Below are positions 1 to 5,958 of a stretch of DNA of 9,647 bases, piece by piece. The first letter of the stretch is position 1. Each line of letters starts with the position of its first letter. The stretch is from contig JAGOBX010000100.1 in NCBI GenBank assembly GCA_017999075.1, positions 1 to 9,647 on the forward strand. Direction: 5' to 3'. This stretch comes from JAGOBX01 sp017999075 [NCBI: Candidatus Babelota bacterium]. GTDB taxonomy: Bacteria; JAGOBX01. Under the pieces are notes generated by a model, which saw nothing but the letters and a program-made list of their open reading frames with translations, had not been told where the DNA came from and did not search any database. The translations under genes were made by a program, and so were the position numbers.

Positions 1-375
1 TTGATTTTTAAATTCTGTTCTGTATTTTTCGCCTTTTGCCTTATTGGTTTCAGATACTTCCTGAAATTTCATTTGCTGTTTTTCCATCATTTGCTTTTGA
101 AAACTCATTAATGCATTTTTCATGTCAGTATCTGTCATATCAGAAGATATTCCTGATAATCCGTCTTTAAAACCTTTTATAAAATTTTCAGAATTTATAG
201 ATATATCCTGTTTTTTTAAACTTTTGCCTATATCATAACCTATACTGTAACTTACCTTATTTAAATCAATTGCAGGATTATCTGATTCTTTTTCGGATTC
301 TTCAGCAAGAATATTAATATTAAATACTAATATTAAAGAAAAAATCATCAATGTATAAATGATATTTTTTTTCAT
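1..375 (-). CDS. FKBP-type peptidyl-prolyl isomerase, N-terminal part (partial, runs off window)
   Basis: The open frame runs from ATG 375-373 to the left edge without a stop (125 residues visible). Residues 1-24 form a signal peptide: Lys-Lys after the Met, a hydrophobic core, then an Ala-Glu junction, so the protein is exported. Residues about 39-75 (core KVSYSIGYDIGKSLKKQ, then an FIKGFKDGLSG block) match the helical dimerisation domain of Mip/FkpA/FklB-type FKBPs. A Gln/Met/Lys-rich helix at about 88-105 and a linker helix ending near residue 125 follow, as in that family. The catalytic FKBP domain would lie beyond the window and is not seen. The family catalyses cis-trans isomerisation of Xaa-Pro bonds and acts as a periplasmic or outer-membrane folding helper. 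The start is supported by a Shine-Dalgarno site, AAGGTGG, at 392-386, 10 nt upstream. It is divergent from the glutamate dehydrogenase gene. Confidence 0.82.
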   Translation of the reverse strand, partial: MKKNIIYTLMIFSLILVFNINILAEESEKESDNPAIDLNKVSYSIGYDIGKSLKKQDISINSENFIKGFKDGLSGISSDMTDTDMKNALMSFQKQMMEKQQMKFQEVSETNKAKGEKYRTEFKNQ

Positions 376-385
376 ACTATAAATT

Positions 386-392
386 CCACCTT
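386..392 (-). promoter_or_regulatory. Ribosome binding site of the FKBP gene
   Basis: On the minus strand the sequence AAGGTGG lies 10 nt before the ATG at 375. It differs at one position from the consensus AAGGAGG and decides the start codon. Confidence 0.75.
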
Positions 393-421
393 AAGAAAAT
401 TTTAAGAAATATTTTATATTA

Positions 422-451
422 ATTATAAAACTAATCAAGAACAATTTTCAA
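422..451 (-). promoter_or_regulatory. Putative sigma70-type promoter of the FKBP gene
   Basis: On the minus strand, TTGAAA (451-446) and a consensus TATAAT (427-422) are separated by 18 bp. Transcription would start near 415, giving a leader of about 40 nt. The region is very AT-rich, so chance matches are possible, but the perfect -10 and the correct placement favour it. Confidence 0.5.
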
Positions 452-476
452 ATATTTTTATTGGAATTTATCATTC

Positions 477-505
477 TTGACTAACACTAATAGTTATTAT
501 ATATT
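477..505 (+). promoter_or_regulatory. Putative sigma70-type promoter of the glutamate dehydrogenase gene
   Basis: TTGACT (477-482) is followed after 17 bp by TATATT (500-505). Transcription would begin near 512, leaving about a 30-nt leader with the Shine-Dalgarno site. The -35 hexamer overlaps one arm of a 7-bp inverted repeat, TCAAGAA (435-441) and TTCTTGA (474-480), which could be a regulator site. Confidence 0.55.
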
Positions 506-524
506 TTAAACAAAAAATTAATTA

Positions 525-535
525 AAAGGTGGTGA
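525..535 (+). promoter_or_regulatory. Strong ribosome binding site of glutamate dehydrogenase
   Basis: AAAGGTGGTGA is nearly fully complementary to the 3' end of 16S rRNA (one mismatch to AAAGGAGGTGA) and lies 7 nt before the ATG at 543. It predicts efficient translation and fixes the start. Confidence 0.8.
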
Positions 536-542
536 TAATTTT

Positions 543-1811
543 ATGGTAAATAAAAAAAACGGTAATGACTATGATAATCCCTGGTATTCTGCAAGAAAAC
601 AACTTGAGAATGTTGCAGAACTTATCAAATTATCAGATAGTGAACTGGAATATCTTAAACATTCTCGCCGTGAACTATCAGTGTCTATACCTGTTAAAAT
701 GGATAACGGCAAGCTAAAAGTATTTTTGGGATACAGAGTCCAGCATAATGATATCAGAGGACCGTACAAAGGAGGTTTACGATACCATCCAGACGTTACA
801 ATTGATGAAGTGCGTGCATTAGCTATGTGGATGACTTGGAAATGCGCTGTGGCTAATATTCCTTACGGTGGAGCAAAAGGAGGAGTTGTTTGCGATCCTG
901 ATACTTTATCGATAGGTGAACTGGAACGCATTACCAGAAGATTCACTCACGAAATTTCAATCATAATAGGTCCCAATAAAGACGTTCCAGCACCTGATGT
1001 AAACACAAATGCTCAAATAATGGGATGGATAATGGATTCTTACAGCATGAATCATGGGTTTGCAGTTCATGGGGTTGTAACTGGAAAACCTATAAGTCTC
1101 GGAGGTTCTCTTGGAAGAAGAGAAGCTACTGGGCGTGGAGTTATGTTCACAGCATTAAATCTTCTTAAAGTGCTAAATAAAGACATTTCCAAAATTTCAA
1201 TAGCTGTCCAGGGATTCGGGAATGTTGGTTCAATTGCCGCTCAATTACTTTACGAACAAGGTGCTAAAATAGTTGCTGTAAGCGATGTTAAAGGAGGAAT
1301 ATATTGTAAAAATGGAATTAATATTCATGAATTATTAAAATATATAGAAAAGAATAGATTCGTGAAAGGTTTTCCCGGAACAGAAGAAATTACTAATGAA
1401 GCTCTTTTAGAAATTGATTGTGATATGTTAATTCCAGCAGCTCTTGAAAATCAAATTACTGAAAAAAATGCTGATAAAATAAAAGCAAAATTCATTGTTG
1501 AAGGCGCTAATGGTCCTACAACTCCTCCTGCTGATGATATTTTAAATTCAAAAGGAATTATTGTTATTCCAGACATTTTAGCTAATGCCGGAGGGGTAGT
1601 GGTTTCATATTTTGAATGGGTACAGGGAAATCAGGAATATTTCTGGACTGAAGAAGATGTCAATACAAAACTGAAACACATCATGGATGCCGCGTTTTCA
1701 AATATACAATCAACTAAAGAAAAATACAAGGTTGATTACAGGAAAGCAGCTTATATAGTAGCTGTTGGAAGAGTCGCAGAAGCTATGAAATGCAGAGGAA
1801 TTTACCTGTAG
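543..1811 (+). CDS. gdhA: Glutamate dehydrogenase (Glu/Leu/Phe/Val dehydrogenase family), probably NAD-linked
   Basis: This cytoplasmic enzyme interconverts L-glutamate and 2-oxoglutarate plus ammonia. At 422 residues it is full length for the hexameric bacterial class. The N-terminal substrate domain holds GPYKGGLR (K76), TWK (K100), PYGGAKGG (catalytic K112) and PAPDVNT (catalytic D152). These residues keep the same spacing as K89, K113, K125 and D165 of the Clostridium symbiosum enzyme. A VTGKP..LGGSLGR..ATGRG block (about 179-199) leads into the Rossmann domain, with the dinucleotide loop GFGNVG at 224-229. D248 at the end of the next strand suggests NAD preference (inference). S355 in VVVSYFEW matches the serine that contacts the glutamate side chain, which argues against a leucine or phenylalanine dehydrogenase. 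The gene is monocistronic: its own promoter lies upstream and a hairpin terminator lies directly downstream. Confidence 0.96.
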   Translation: MVNKKNGNDYDNPWYSARKQLENVAELIKLSDSELEYLKHSRRELSVSIPVKMDNGKLKVFLGYRVQHNDIRGPYKGGLRYHPDVTIDEVRALAMWMTWKCAVANIPYGGAKGGVVCDPDTLSIGELERITRRFTHEISIIIGPNKDVPAPDVNTNAQIMGWIMDSYSMNHGFAVHGVVTGKPISLGGSLGRREATGRGVMFTALNLLKVLNKDISKISIAVQGFGNVGSIAAQLLYEQGAKIVAVSDVKGGIYCKNGINIHELLKYIEKNRFVKGFPGTEEITNEALLEIDCDMLIPAALENQITEKNADKIKAKFIVEGANGPTTPPADDILNSKGIIVIPDILANAGGVVVSYFEWVQGNQEYFWTEEDVNTKLKHIMDAAFSNIQSTKEKYKVDYRKAAYIVAVGRVAEAMKCRGIYL

Positions 1812-1821
1812 AAATTTATTT

Positions 1822-1864
1822 TATAAAATTTAGCAGATGAAAATTTCATCTGCTAAATTTTATA
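1822..1864. terminator. Bidirectional intrinsic terminator between gdhA and rsmD
   Basis: A near-perfect inverted repeat pairs 1822-1842 with 1844-1864 around a single central base. The real loop would be 3-5 nt, leaving a stem of about 18-20 bp with the GC-richest part AGCAGATG/CATCTGCT near the tip. A short T run (1865-1868) follows on the plus strand, and a T/A-rich tract follows on the minus strand. It lies 10 nt after the gdhA stop. The rsmD stop codon (1855-1853) is inside the right arm, so the convergent genes share it. Confidence 0.85.
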
Positions 1865-2449
1865 TTTTCTGATAATATTCAAAATTGTATCCCCATATTT
1901 TTTAGAATTCTCAATAATATAAAATTCATCATGATTCACAATATTTTTTGAGGTTTCATATAAAATTACTGTATTTGACGAAACATTCTTTTTAAACGAA
2001 TCTGAGTTTAAAATTTTTTCCCCAAAATTAGTATCATAAGGCGGATCAATATAAACAACATCAAATTCAAAATTTAAAGAATCAATAATTTTAACCGTAT
2101 CTCCGTAAACTACTGTTGTTTTTTCAATTTTATTTTTATTTTCAATACGTTTCAATGAACTAAATTTATATTCGTCAAAATCAATTTTCAATTTTGTTAA
2201 ATTGGAAAGAAGGTATTCATAGACGCTTTTAAATTTTTCAGAAAAAAAAGGCGTAAACCCCATACTCGCAGCCTCAATGCCCATATTACCGCAGCCTGCA
2301 AACAAATCTATAAAATTATTTCCCTGTCCAAAATTACGATGTCTTAAAATATTAAAAACAGCAGATTTGACAATACTTTTTGTCGGGCGGATCGATTCAG
2401 GAACTTTAAGTTTAAAATTTTTAAATTTACCTGATGAAACTGTTATCAT
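1853..2449 (-). CDS. rsmD: RsmD-family 16S rRNA (guanine966-N2)-methyltransferase
   Basis: The 198-residue protein matches the usual RsmD length. It starts with the family's N-terminal block (SGKFKNFKLKVP, then RPTKSIVKSAVFNIL; residues 6-35). The SAM-binding motif I is DLFAGCGNMGIEA (48-60); RsmD proteins usually read DLFAGSG here, so C52 replaces a serine. An acidic motif II residue (E71) follows, then the catalytic DPPYD (135-139) typical of amino-methylating enzymes, and a C-terminal KKYGDTIL block (183-190). The family uses S-adenosylmethionine to methylate a guanine of 16S rRNA on assembling 30S subunits. It is the last gene of the minus-strand operon: its ATG lies inside the end of the preceding gene (23-nt overlap), with only a weak AGG-type ribosome site, so translational coupling is likely. 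Its stop is embedded in the terminator. Target position is inferred from family membership. Confidence 0.9.
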   Translation of the reverse strand: MITVSSGKFKNFKLKVPESIRPTKSIVKSAVFNILRHRNFGQGNNFIDLFAGCGNMGIEAASMGFTPFFSEKFKSVYEYLLSNLTKLKIDFDEYKFSSLKRIENKNKIEKTTVVYGDTVKIIDSLNFEFDVVYIDPPYDTNFGEKILNSDSFKKNVSSNTVILYETSKNIVNHDEFYIIENSKKYGDTILNIIRKYKI

Positions 2450-3053
2450 TTGATAATAACCTGGTAGAACTTAATCTGTTCATACGCGAACTTTTAAATT
2501 TATGTTCCATATTACTTTTTGATAAATTAACATCTATTTCAGGATTCAATGTTTTTTTTATCACTGAACAGTTTTTATAAATATTAGATGGGCAATCAAT
2601 ACAATACCTGCCGGTTGTTTCTTTTCTACAATCAGAATAATTAATATCATATCTTACCTGGCTGCGCAGACAGGTTTGGCATACGTTAAGCATAGAATAT
2701 TTTTTTGAGGGGGAATCAAGTCCTTTTCCGCAAATTTCACAAATATCTTCAGATTTATTAATGCTTTTATTTTCATGGTGATTTACAGACATTTTAATAT
2801 TTCCATGTTCTATGATATCCCTTATTTTAGGCAATAAAAAAACATTATCTAAATTTTTATTTTTCAATTCTTTTATGATTAAATTCAATCTATCGCTTAA
2901 ATCTAAATTTTTAGCAGGCATAATAAGCGATTCAGAATTTTTTTTTATATGCCATACAAAAGTTTTTTCGCCTATAAAATCATCGAAAATAATTATATTA
3001 TGCGCTACTGCTATTTTTTTTATTTCTAAATACAATTCTTGGTTTGAATTCAT
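2427..3053 (-). CDS. Cysteine-rich, zinc-finger-like protein of unknown function
   Basis: I do not recognise this 208-residue protein. Residues 1-90 look like a small mixed alpha/beta domain (hydrophobic strands around 17-26 and 70-76, helix around 50-66) with no motif I can name. The centre holds eight cysteines: C105-x2-C108, C125-x2-C128, C142, C151-x2-C154 and C162. The first four form a typical four-cysteine zinc-finger layout (16-residue gap); the second four could bind another metal ion. The C-terminal 30 residues are basic and Ser/Arg-rich, probably disordered, and may touch nucleic acid (inference). There is no signal peptide or membrane segment, so it is cytoplasmic. It begins 5 nt after the aldolase stop with no clear Shine-Dalgarno site and overlaps rsmD by 23 nt, so it is expressed as the middle gene of that operon. 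That it is a real gene is supported by its length, the paired CxxC motifs and this fit. Confidence 0.78.
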   Translation of the reverse strand: MNSNQELYLEIKKIAVAHNIIIFDDFIGEKTFVWHIKKNSESLIMPAKNLDLSDRLNLIIKELKNKNLDNVFLLPKIRDIIEHGNIKMSVNHHENKSINKSEDICEICGKGLDSPSKKYSMLNVCQTCLRSQVRYDINYSDCRKETTGRYCIDCPSNIYKNCSVIKKTLNPEIDVNLSKSNMEHKFKSSRMNRLSSTRLLSNDNSFIR

Positions 3054-3058
3054 TTTAT

Positions 3059-3877
3059 TTATTTTTCAGATTTAGTTGATTCTTCAATTAAAATTTCTTT
3101 TGCTTCTTTAACCGATGCTTTTTGATGAACAATTGCAGCCACCGATTTAACAATTGCAGCAGGATTTTTATGCTGAAATATATTTCTCCCTATAGACAAT
3201 CCAGCAGCGCCTACTTTATTAGCGTCAAATACTACTTGCAGAAGTTCATCATCGGTTTCCATTTTTTCTCCACCTGCAATTATTACAGGTGCAGGACACC
3301 CTATAATAACTTTTTCAAAAGACTCTGGAGATCCTGTATAATTAGTTTTAATAAGATCAGCTCCGAGTTCTGCTCCTACTCTTGCAGCATGTTTAACAAC
3401 TTGCAAATCGCATTCTCTGGCAATTTTTTTACCGCGAGGATACATCATTGCTACAAGAGGCATCCCCCATTCCATACATTCTTCGCCTATTATACCAAAA
3501 TCACGAAGCATATCTTTTTCATCTTCAGCTCCGATATTTATATGAATACTTACAGCATCTGCTCCCATTTTTATGGCCCGTCTTACGCTATTAACGAGAA
3601 CTTTCGAATTAGGATCAGGTGATAAGCATGTACTCGCAGATAAATGAAGTATTAATCCGATATCTTTACCTGATTTTCTGTGCCCGTAAAGAGGCAATCC
3701 TATATGACCTAATACGGCATTTGCTCCACCATCAGCAACTTTATCCACAGTACCCGCTAAATTTACAAGACCTTCAATCGGACCTACTGTAACACCATGA
3801 TCTAAAGGAACTATTATAGTTTTACCATTTAATCTGTTCATAATTCTTTCTAATCTGATTTTTTTCCCTAACAACAT
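3059..3877 (-). CDS. 2-amino-3,7-dideoxy-D-threo-hept-6-ulosonate (ADH) synthase / DhnA-type class I aldolase
   Basis: This 272-residue TIM-barrel Schiff-base aldolase resembles the archaeal ADH synthase MJ0400 along its whole length: [12 protein letters not shown] (23-34), GGANAVL (50-56), [12 protein letters not shown] (105-116), [11 protein letters not shown] (139-149), [15 protein letters not shown] (168-182), [10 protein letters not shown] (194-203) and a phosphate-binding [10 protein letters not shown] (226-235). D26, Y146 and K177 (Schiff-base lysine) sit where that family has its catalytic residues. ADH synthase joins L-aspartate semialdehyde with 6-deoxy-5-ketofructose 1-phosphate, the first step of the alternative route to 3-dehydroquinate and aromatic amino acids. 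The partner, dehydroquinate synthase II, is not in this window. Close relatives act as fructose-bisphosphate aldolases, so exact substrates are inferred; the resemblance favours ADH synthase. The start has GGGAG at 3892-3888, 10 nt upstream. It is the first gene of the three-gene operon. Confidence 0.88.
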   Translation of the reverse strand: MLLGKKIRLERIMNRLNGKTIIVPLDHGVTVGPIEGLVNLAGTVDKVADGGANAVLGHIGLPLYGHRKSGKDIGLILHLSASTCLSPDPNSKVLVNSVRRAIKMGADAVSIHINIGAEDEKDMLRDFGIIGEECMEWGMPLVAMMYPRGKKIARECDLQVVKHAARVGAELGADLIKTNYTGSPESFEKVIIGCPAPVIIAGGEKMETDDELLQVVFDANKVGAAGLSIGRNIFQHKNPAAIVKSVAAIVHQKASVKEAKEILIEESTKSEK

Positions 3878-3887
3878 ATATTGTATT

Positions 3888-3892
3888 CTCCC
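3888..3892 (-). promoter_or_regulatory. Ribosome binding site of the ADH synthase gene
   Basis: On the minus strand GGGAG lies 10 nt before the ATG at 3877 and supports that start. Confidence 0.65.
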
Positions 3893-3915
3893 ATAATATT
3901 TGATAATTTGAGTTA

Positions 3916-3943
3916 ATTATATCAAAAAAAAAGTAAAAAGCAA
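3916..3943 (-). promoter_or_regulatory. Putative sigma70-type promoter of the ADH synthase operon
   Basis: On the minus strand TTGCTT (3943-3938) is followed after 16 bp by a consensus TATAAT (3921-3916). The expected start near 3909 gives a leader of about 30 nt containing the ribosome site. It is back to back with the efflux promoter, about 15 bp away, so binding at one could affect the other. Confidence 0.55.
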
Positions 3944-3958
3944 GAAATAATAAATATA

Positions 3959-3986
3959 TTGACAATATTTATTTTATAAATATACT
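3959..3986 (+). promoter_or_regulatory. Strong sigma70-type promoter of the tetR-efflux operon
   Basis: A perfect TTGACA (3959-3964) is followed after 16 bp by TATACT (3981-3986), one base from consensus. Transcription should begin near 3993, inside the palindrome at 3984-3997. It is the best promoter match in the window and fits an operon that needs repression. Confidence 0.75.
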
Positions 3987-3997
3987 GACCGTTCAGT
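3984..3997. promoter_or_regulatory. Putative TetR-family operator (14-bp palindrome)
   Basis: ACTGACCGTTCAGT consists of the perfect 5-bp arms ACTGA and TCAGT around CCGT. Partly matching AT flanks (3980-3982 with 3999-4001) extend the symmetry. It overlaps the last three bases of the -10 box and the expected start point, so a bound repressor would block transcription. It is 41 bp upstream of the TetR gene and resembles the TGAC/GTCA-type operators often found at self-regulated TetR-family genes. That the neighbouring TetR binds it is inferred from position. Confidence 0.75.
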
Positions 3998-4038
3998 TTA
4001 TAAAAAATATATTCTTTTCAAGGAAAGTTTTTTTATCA

Positions 4039-4629
4039 ATGAAAATAAAAAAAGCCGAAAATATAGAAGCTGAAAAAAACAAAATTATCGAAGCAGGATT
4101 CAGGTGTTTTATAAAAAAAGGATATGCCCGGACATCTGTTAATGATATTGTCAAAGAATATGGAAAAAGTAAGGGGAATTTATATTATTATTTCACAAAT
4201 AAAGAAGATATTTTTATAGAAATGATAAAAAAATGGACTGATGAAACTTTTGAAATGGCTACAAGACTCAGAGAAAGTTATAATTCTGCCGAAGATTTTT
4301 TGAATGATTTTATAGACGGTTCTTTTAAATTTTTTGATGAAAACAAAGATTTTTTCCGTGTTAAAATGGAATTTTGTTCTATAAGCTGTCATAATGAAAA
4401 ATTAAGAATTTTATATAATGAAGCTCAAAATAGATGGATTTCGTTATTTATGCCTTTTAAAAAAGAATTCAAATCACCTAAGCATTTCAATATTTTTTTA
4501 ACATCTTTTTTTTGCGTGCTTGATGGTATGATTCTAAGATATATACTATGGAAAAAATTTTTAACTTATGAATTTAAAAAAGAAATTAAAAAAGATATTT
4601 TGTTAATATTAAAGGAAAAATTAAAATGA
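4039..4629 (+). CDS. TetR/AcrR-family transcriptional regulator, probable repressor of the efflux operon
   Basis: The 196-residue length is typical of TetR regulators. The N-terminal DNA-binding domain (residues about 12-59) shows the family signature: a first helix (KIIEAGFRCFIKKGY), then TSVNDIVKEYGKSKGNLYYY with the helix-turn-helix at about 33-52, and FTNKEDIF. The remainder (60-196) is a helical ligand-binding and dimer domain, variable as usual, with an aromatic- and hydrophobic-rich stretch near 135-175. It is cytoplasmic. It most likely represses its own promoter through the palindrome at 3984-3997 and so the pump genes; the inducer cannot be predicted. The only upstream ribosome site, AAGGA (4020-4024), is 14 nt from the ATG, rather far, suggesting modest translation. 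Its TGA overlaps the ATG of the channel gene in an ATGA junction, so the two are co-transcribed and probably coupled. Confidence 0.93.
   Translation: MKIKKAENIEAEKNKIIEAGFRCFIKKGYARTSVNDIVKEYGKSKGNLYYYFTNKEDIFIEMIKKWTDETFEMATRLRESYNSAEDFLNDFIDGSFKFFDENKDFFRVKMEFCSISCHNEKLRILYNEAQNRWISLFMPFKKEFKSPKHFNIFLTSFFCVLDGMILRYILWKKFLTYEFKKEIKKDILLILKEKLK
4611..4616 (+). promoter_or_regulatory. Ribosome binding site of the TolC-like gene, inside tetR
   Basis: AAAGGA lies within the last codons of the TetR gene, 9 nt before the ATG at 4626. It lets the channel gene be started efficiently despite the 4-nt overlap. Confidence 0.6.
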
Positions 4630-5942
4630 AAAAAATAAATAAGCTGTTATTGTTAATTGTTTTTATAATGTCATTGCAATTAAGGATATACGCATCTGAA
4701 AATATTAATTCATCAATATCTATCAAAATTAATGACTTGTTTGAATTAATAAAAAAAAATAATATAGAGATTATCAATAAACGCGAGAATTTAAAATATA
4801 CAAAGTATCAAATTGACGAGGTTAAATCAGTGTCACGCCCTGATATAAAATTTGAAACAAATATGACTCGCTATAAAAATGAAACTTTTAATGAACCAGG
4901 ACCGTTTAATAATTATGATTATAAAATTTCTTTTATACAACCTTTATTCACTTATGGAAAAATCAGCAGTGCTATTAAAGCTTCGAAACATTATTATAAA
5001 AATGCGGAACACGATTATAATATTACTGAAAAAGATTTTATTTTAAATGCTGTACAATTATATTACACTATAAAATTACTTGATCATCAAAAGAATATTT
5101 TATTGTCAACAGAAAAAACTTATTTTGAACATCTGGAAAACACTAAAATAAGATTTGAAGCAGGAGATGTTACTAATGTAGATTATTTATCAGCCAAAGT
5201 CAATTATGAACAGATTAAACCACAGATTATATCCGTCGACAACAAAATTTATAATTTAAAAAACGAATTGAAACTTTTATTAAATATTGATATGAACCAA
5301 AACATTATTATCATAGATGATATAAAAATTTCTAATATTGATATAACCAAAAATAACATCAATTTTTTTGAATCAGCTTTAAAAAATGATGAAAGAATCG
5401 CTAAACTTGAGGAATCAATAAAAATATTGGAATTACAAAAAACAATAGCAAAAAATTCTCTAAGACCATCTATAAACTTAATTGCAAATTATGGAGGATC
5501 TGCTGATGATCTCGGAAGTATGTTAAAAAAAGAAAGTGAGAATGCCTTAATTGGAATTAATTTGACTTTTCCTTTGTTTGACGGCTACAAATCAAAAAAC
5601 CAGGTGGCAGAATTTGAGATTCAGATTCAATCGAATATCAGGTCGCTGAATCTGATGAGAAATACACTTAAAAAAGACATTGAAAATAAATTAAACGATA
5701 TTGATCATTATAAAAAACAGATCAAATCAAATGAACTTCTTCTCGAACAGTCAGAAGAAGCTTTTCGTATATCAAACGAAAATTATAAAGCAGGAGCATC
5801 TATAAACCTTGATGTAATTGAATCAGAAAAAAACAGATTGACAGCCCGGCTCGCATTAATAGAATCAAAATATAATTATCTGATTTGCATATATCAATTG
5901 AAAAGGTTAGCAGGAATAGATTTATCTTTAAATGAATTTTAA
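4626..5942 (+). CDS. TolC-family outer-membrane efflux channel
   Basis: The 438-residue precursor has a signal peptide (residues 1-24: Lys-rich start, hydrophobic core, Tyr-Ala-Ser-Glu junction). The mature protein shows the internal duplication of the outer-membrane efflux (OEP) family. Each half carries a membrane beta-strand region (YKISFIQPLFTYGK at 99-112; ALIGINLTFPLFDGYKSK at 307-324), then long coiled-coil helices with the AG-x-D-type turn (FEAGDVTNVDYLSAK at 177-191; YKAGASINLDVIESEK at 387-402). Three copies form a channel across the outer membrane and down into the periplasm, where it docks with the adaptor. No N-terminal lipobox cysteine is present, unlike the OprM subgroup. It is second in the operon, overlapping tetR by 4 nt and 16 nt before the adaptor gene, which implies a dedicated exit duct for this pump. 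Confidence 0.93.
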   Translation: MKKINKLLLLIVFIMSLQLRIYASENINSSISIKINDLFELIKKNNIEIINKRENLKYTKYQIDEVKSVSRPDIKFETNMTRYKNETFNEPGPFNNYDYKISFIQPLFTYGKISSAIKASKHYYKNAEHDYNITEKDFILNAVQLYYTIKLLDHQKNILLSTEKTYFEHLENTKIRFEAGDVTNVDYLSAKVNYEQIKPQIISVDNKIYNLKNELKLLLNIDMNQNIIIIDDIKISNIDITKNNINFFESALKNDERIAKLEESIKILELQKTIAKNSLRPSINLIANYGGSADDLGSMLKKESENALIGINLTFPLFDGYKSKNQVAEFEIQIQSNIRSLNLMRNTLKKDIENKLNDIDHYKKQIKSNELLLEQSEEAFRISNENYKAGASINLDVIESEKNRLTARLALIESKYNYLICIYQLKRLAGIDLSLNEF

Positions 5943-5944
5943 TT

Positions 5945-5949
5945 AGGAG
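5945..5949 (+). promoter_or_regulatory. Ribosome binding site of the adaptor gene
   Basis: AGGAG in the 16-nt gap lies 9 nt before the ATG at 5959 and supports this start. Confidence 0.75.
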
Positions 5950-5958
5950 TGGATTTTT

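Noticed and set aside
376-542. Possible riboswitch or small RNA in the FKBP-gdhA gap
   Set aside because: After the two promoters and ribosome sites are placed, the leaders are only about 30-40 nt, too short for a riboswitch, and no strong hairpin is present.
2812-3075. An 87-residue plus-strand open frame with hydrophobic stretches
   Set aside because: It is antisense to the cysteine-rich gene. Its Phe/Ile/Lys content reflects AT-rich antisense codons, and it has no ribosome site.
3122-3622. A 166-residue open frame on the plus strand
   Set aside because: It lies wholly antisense to the well-supported ADH synthase gene. Its translation is rich in Cys, Tyr, Phe and Ser with no recognisable motif, as expected for a shadow frame.
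4180-4392. A 70-residue minus-strand open frame inside the TetR gene
   Set aside because: It is a shadow of the regulator, with low-complexity Phe/Ile/Lys composition and no start signal.
4586-4777. A 63-residue minus-strand open frame across the tetR-channel junction
   Set aside because: Its apparent membrane segment is the antisense of the signal peptide and AT-rich codons. It has no promoter or ribosome site.
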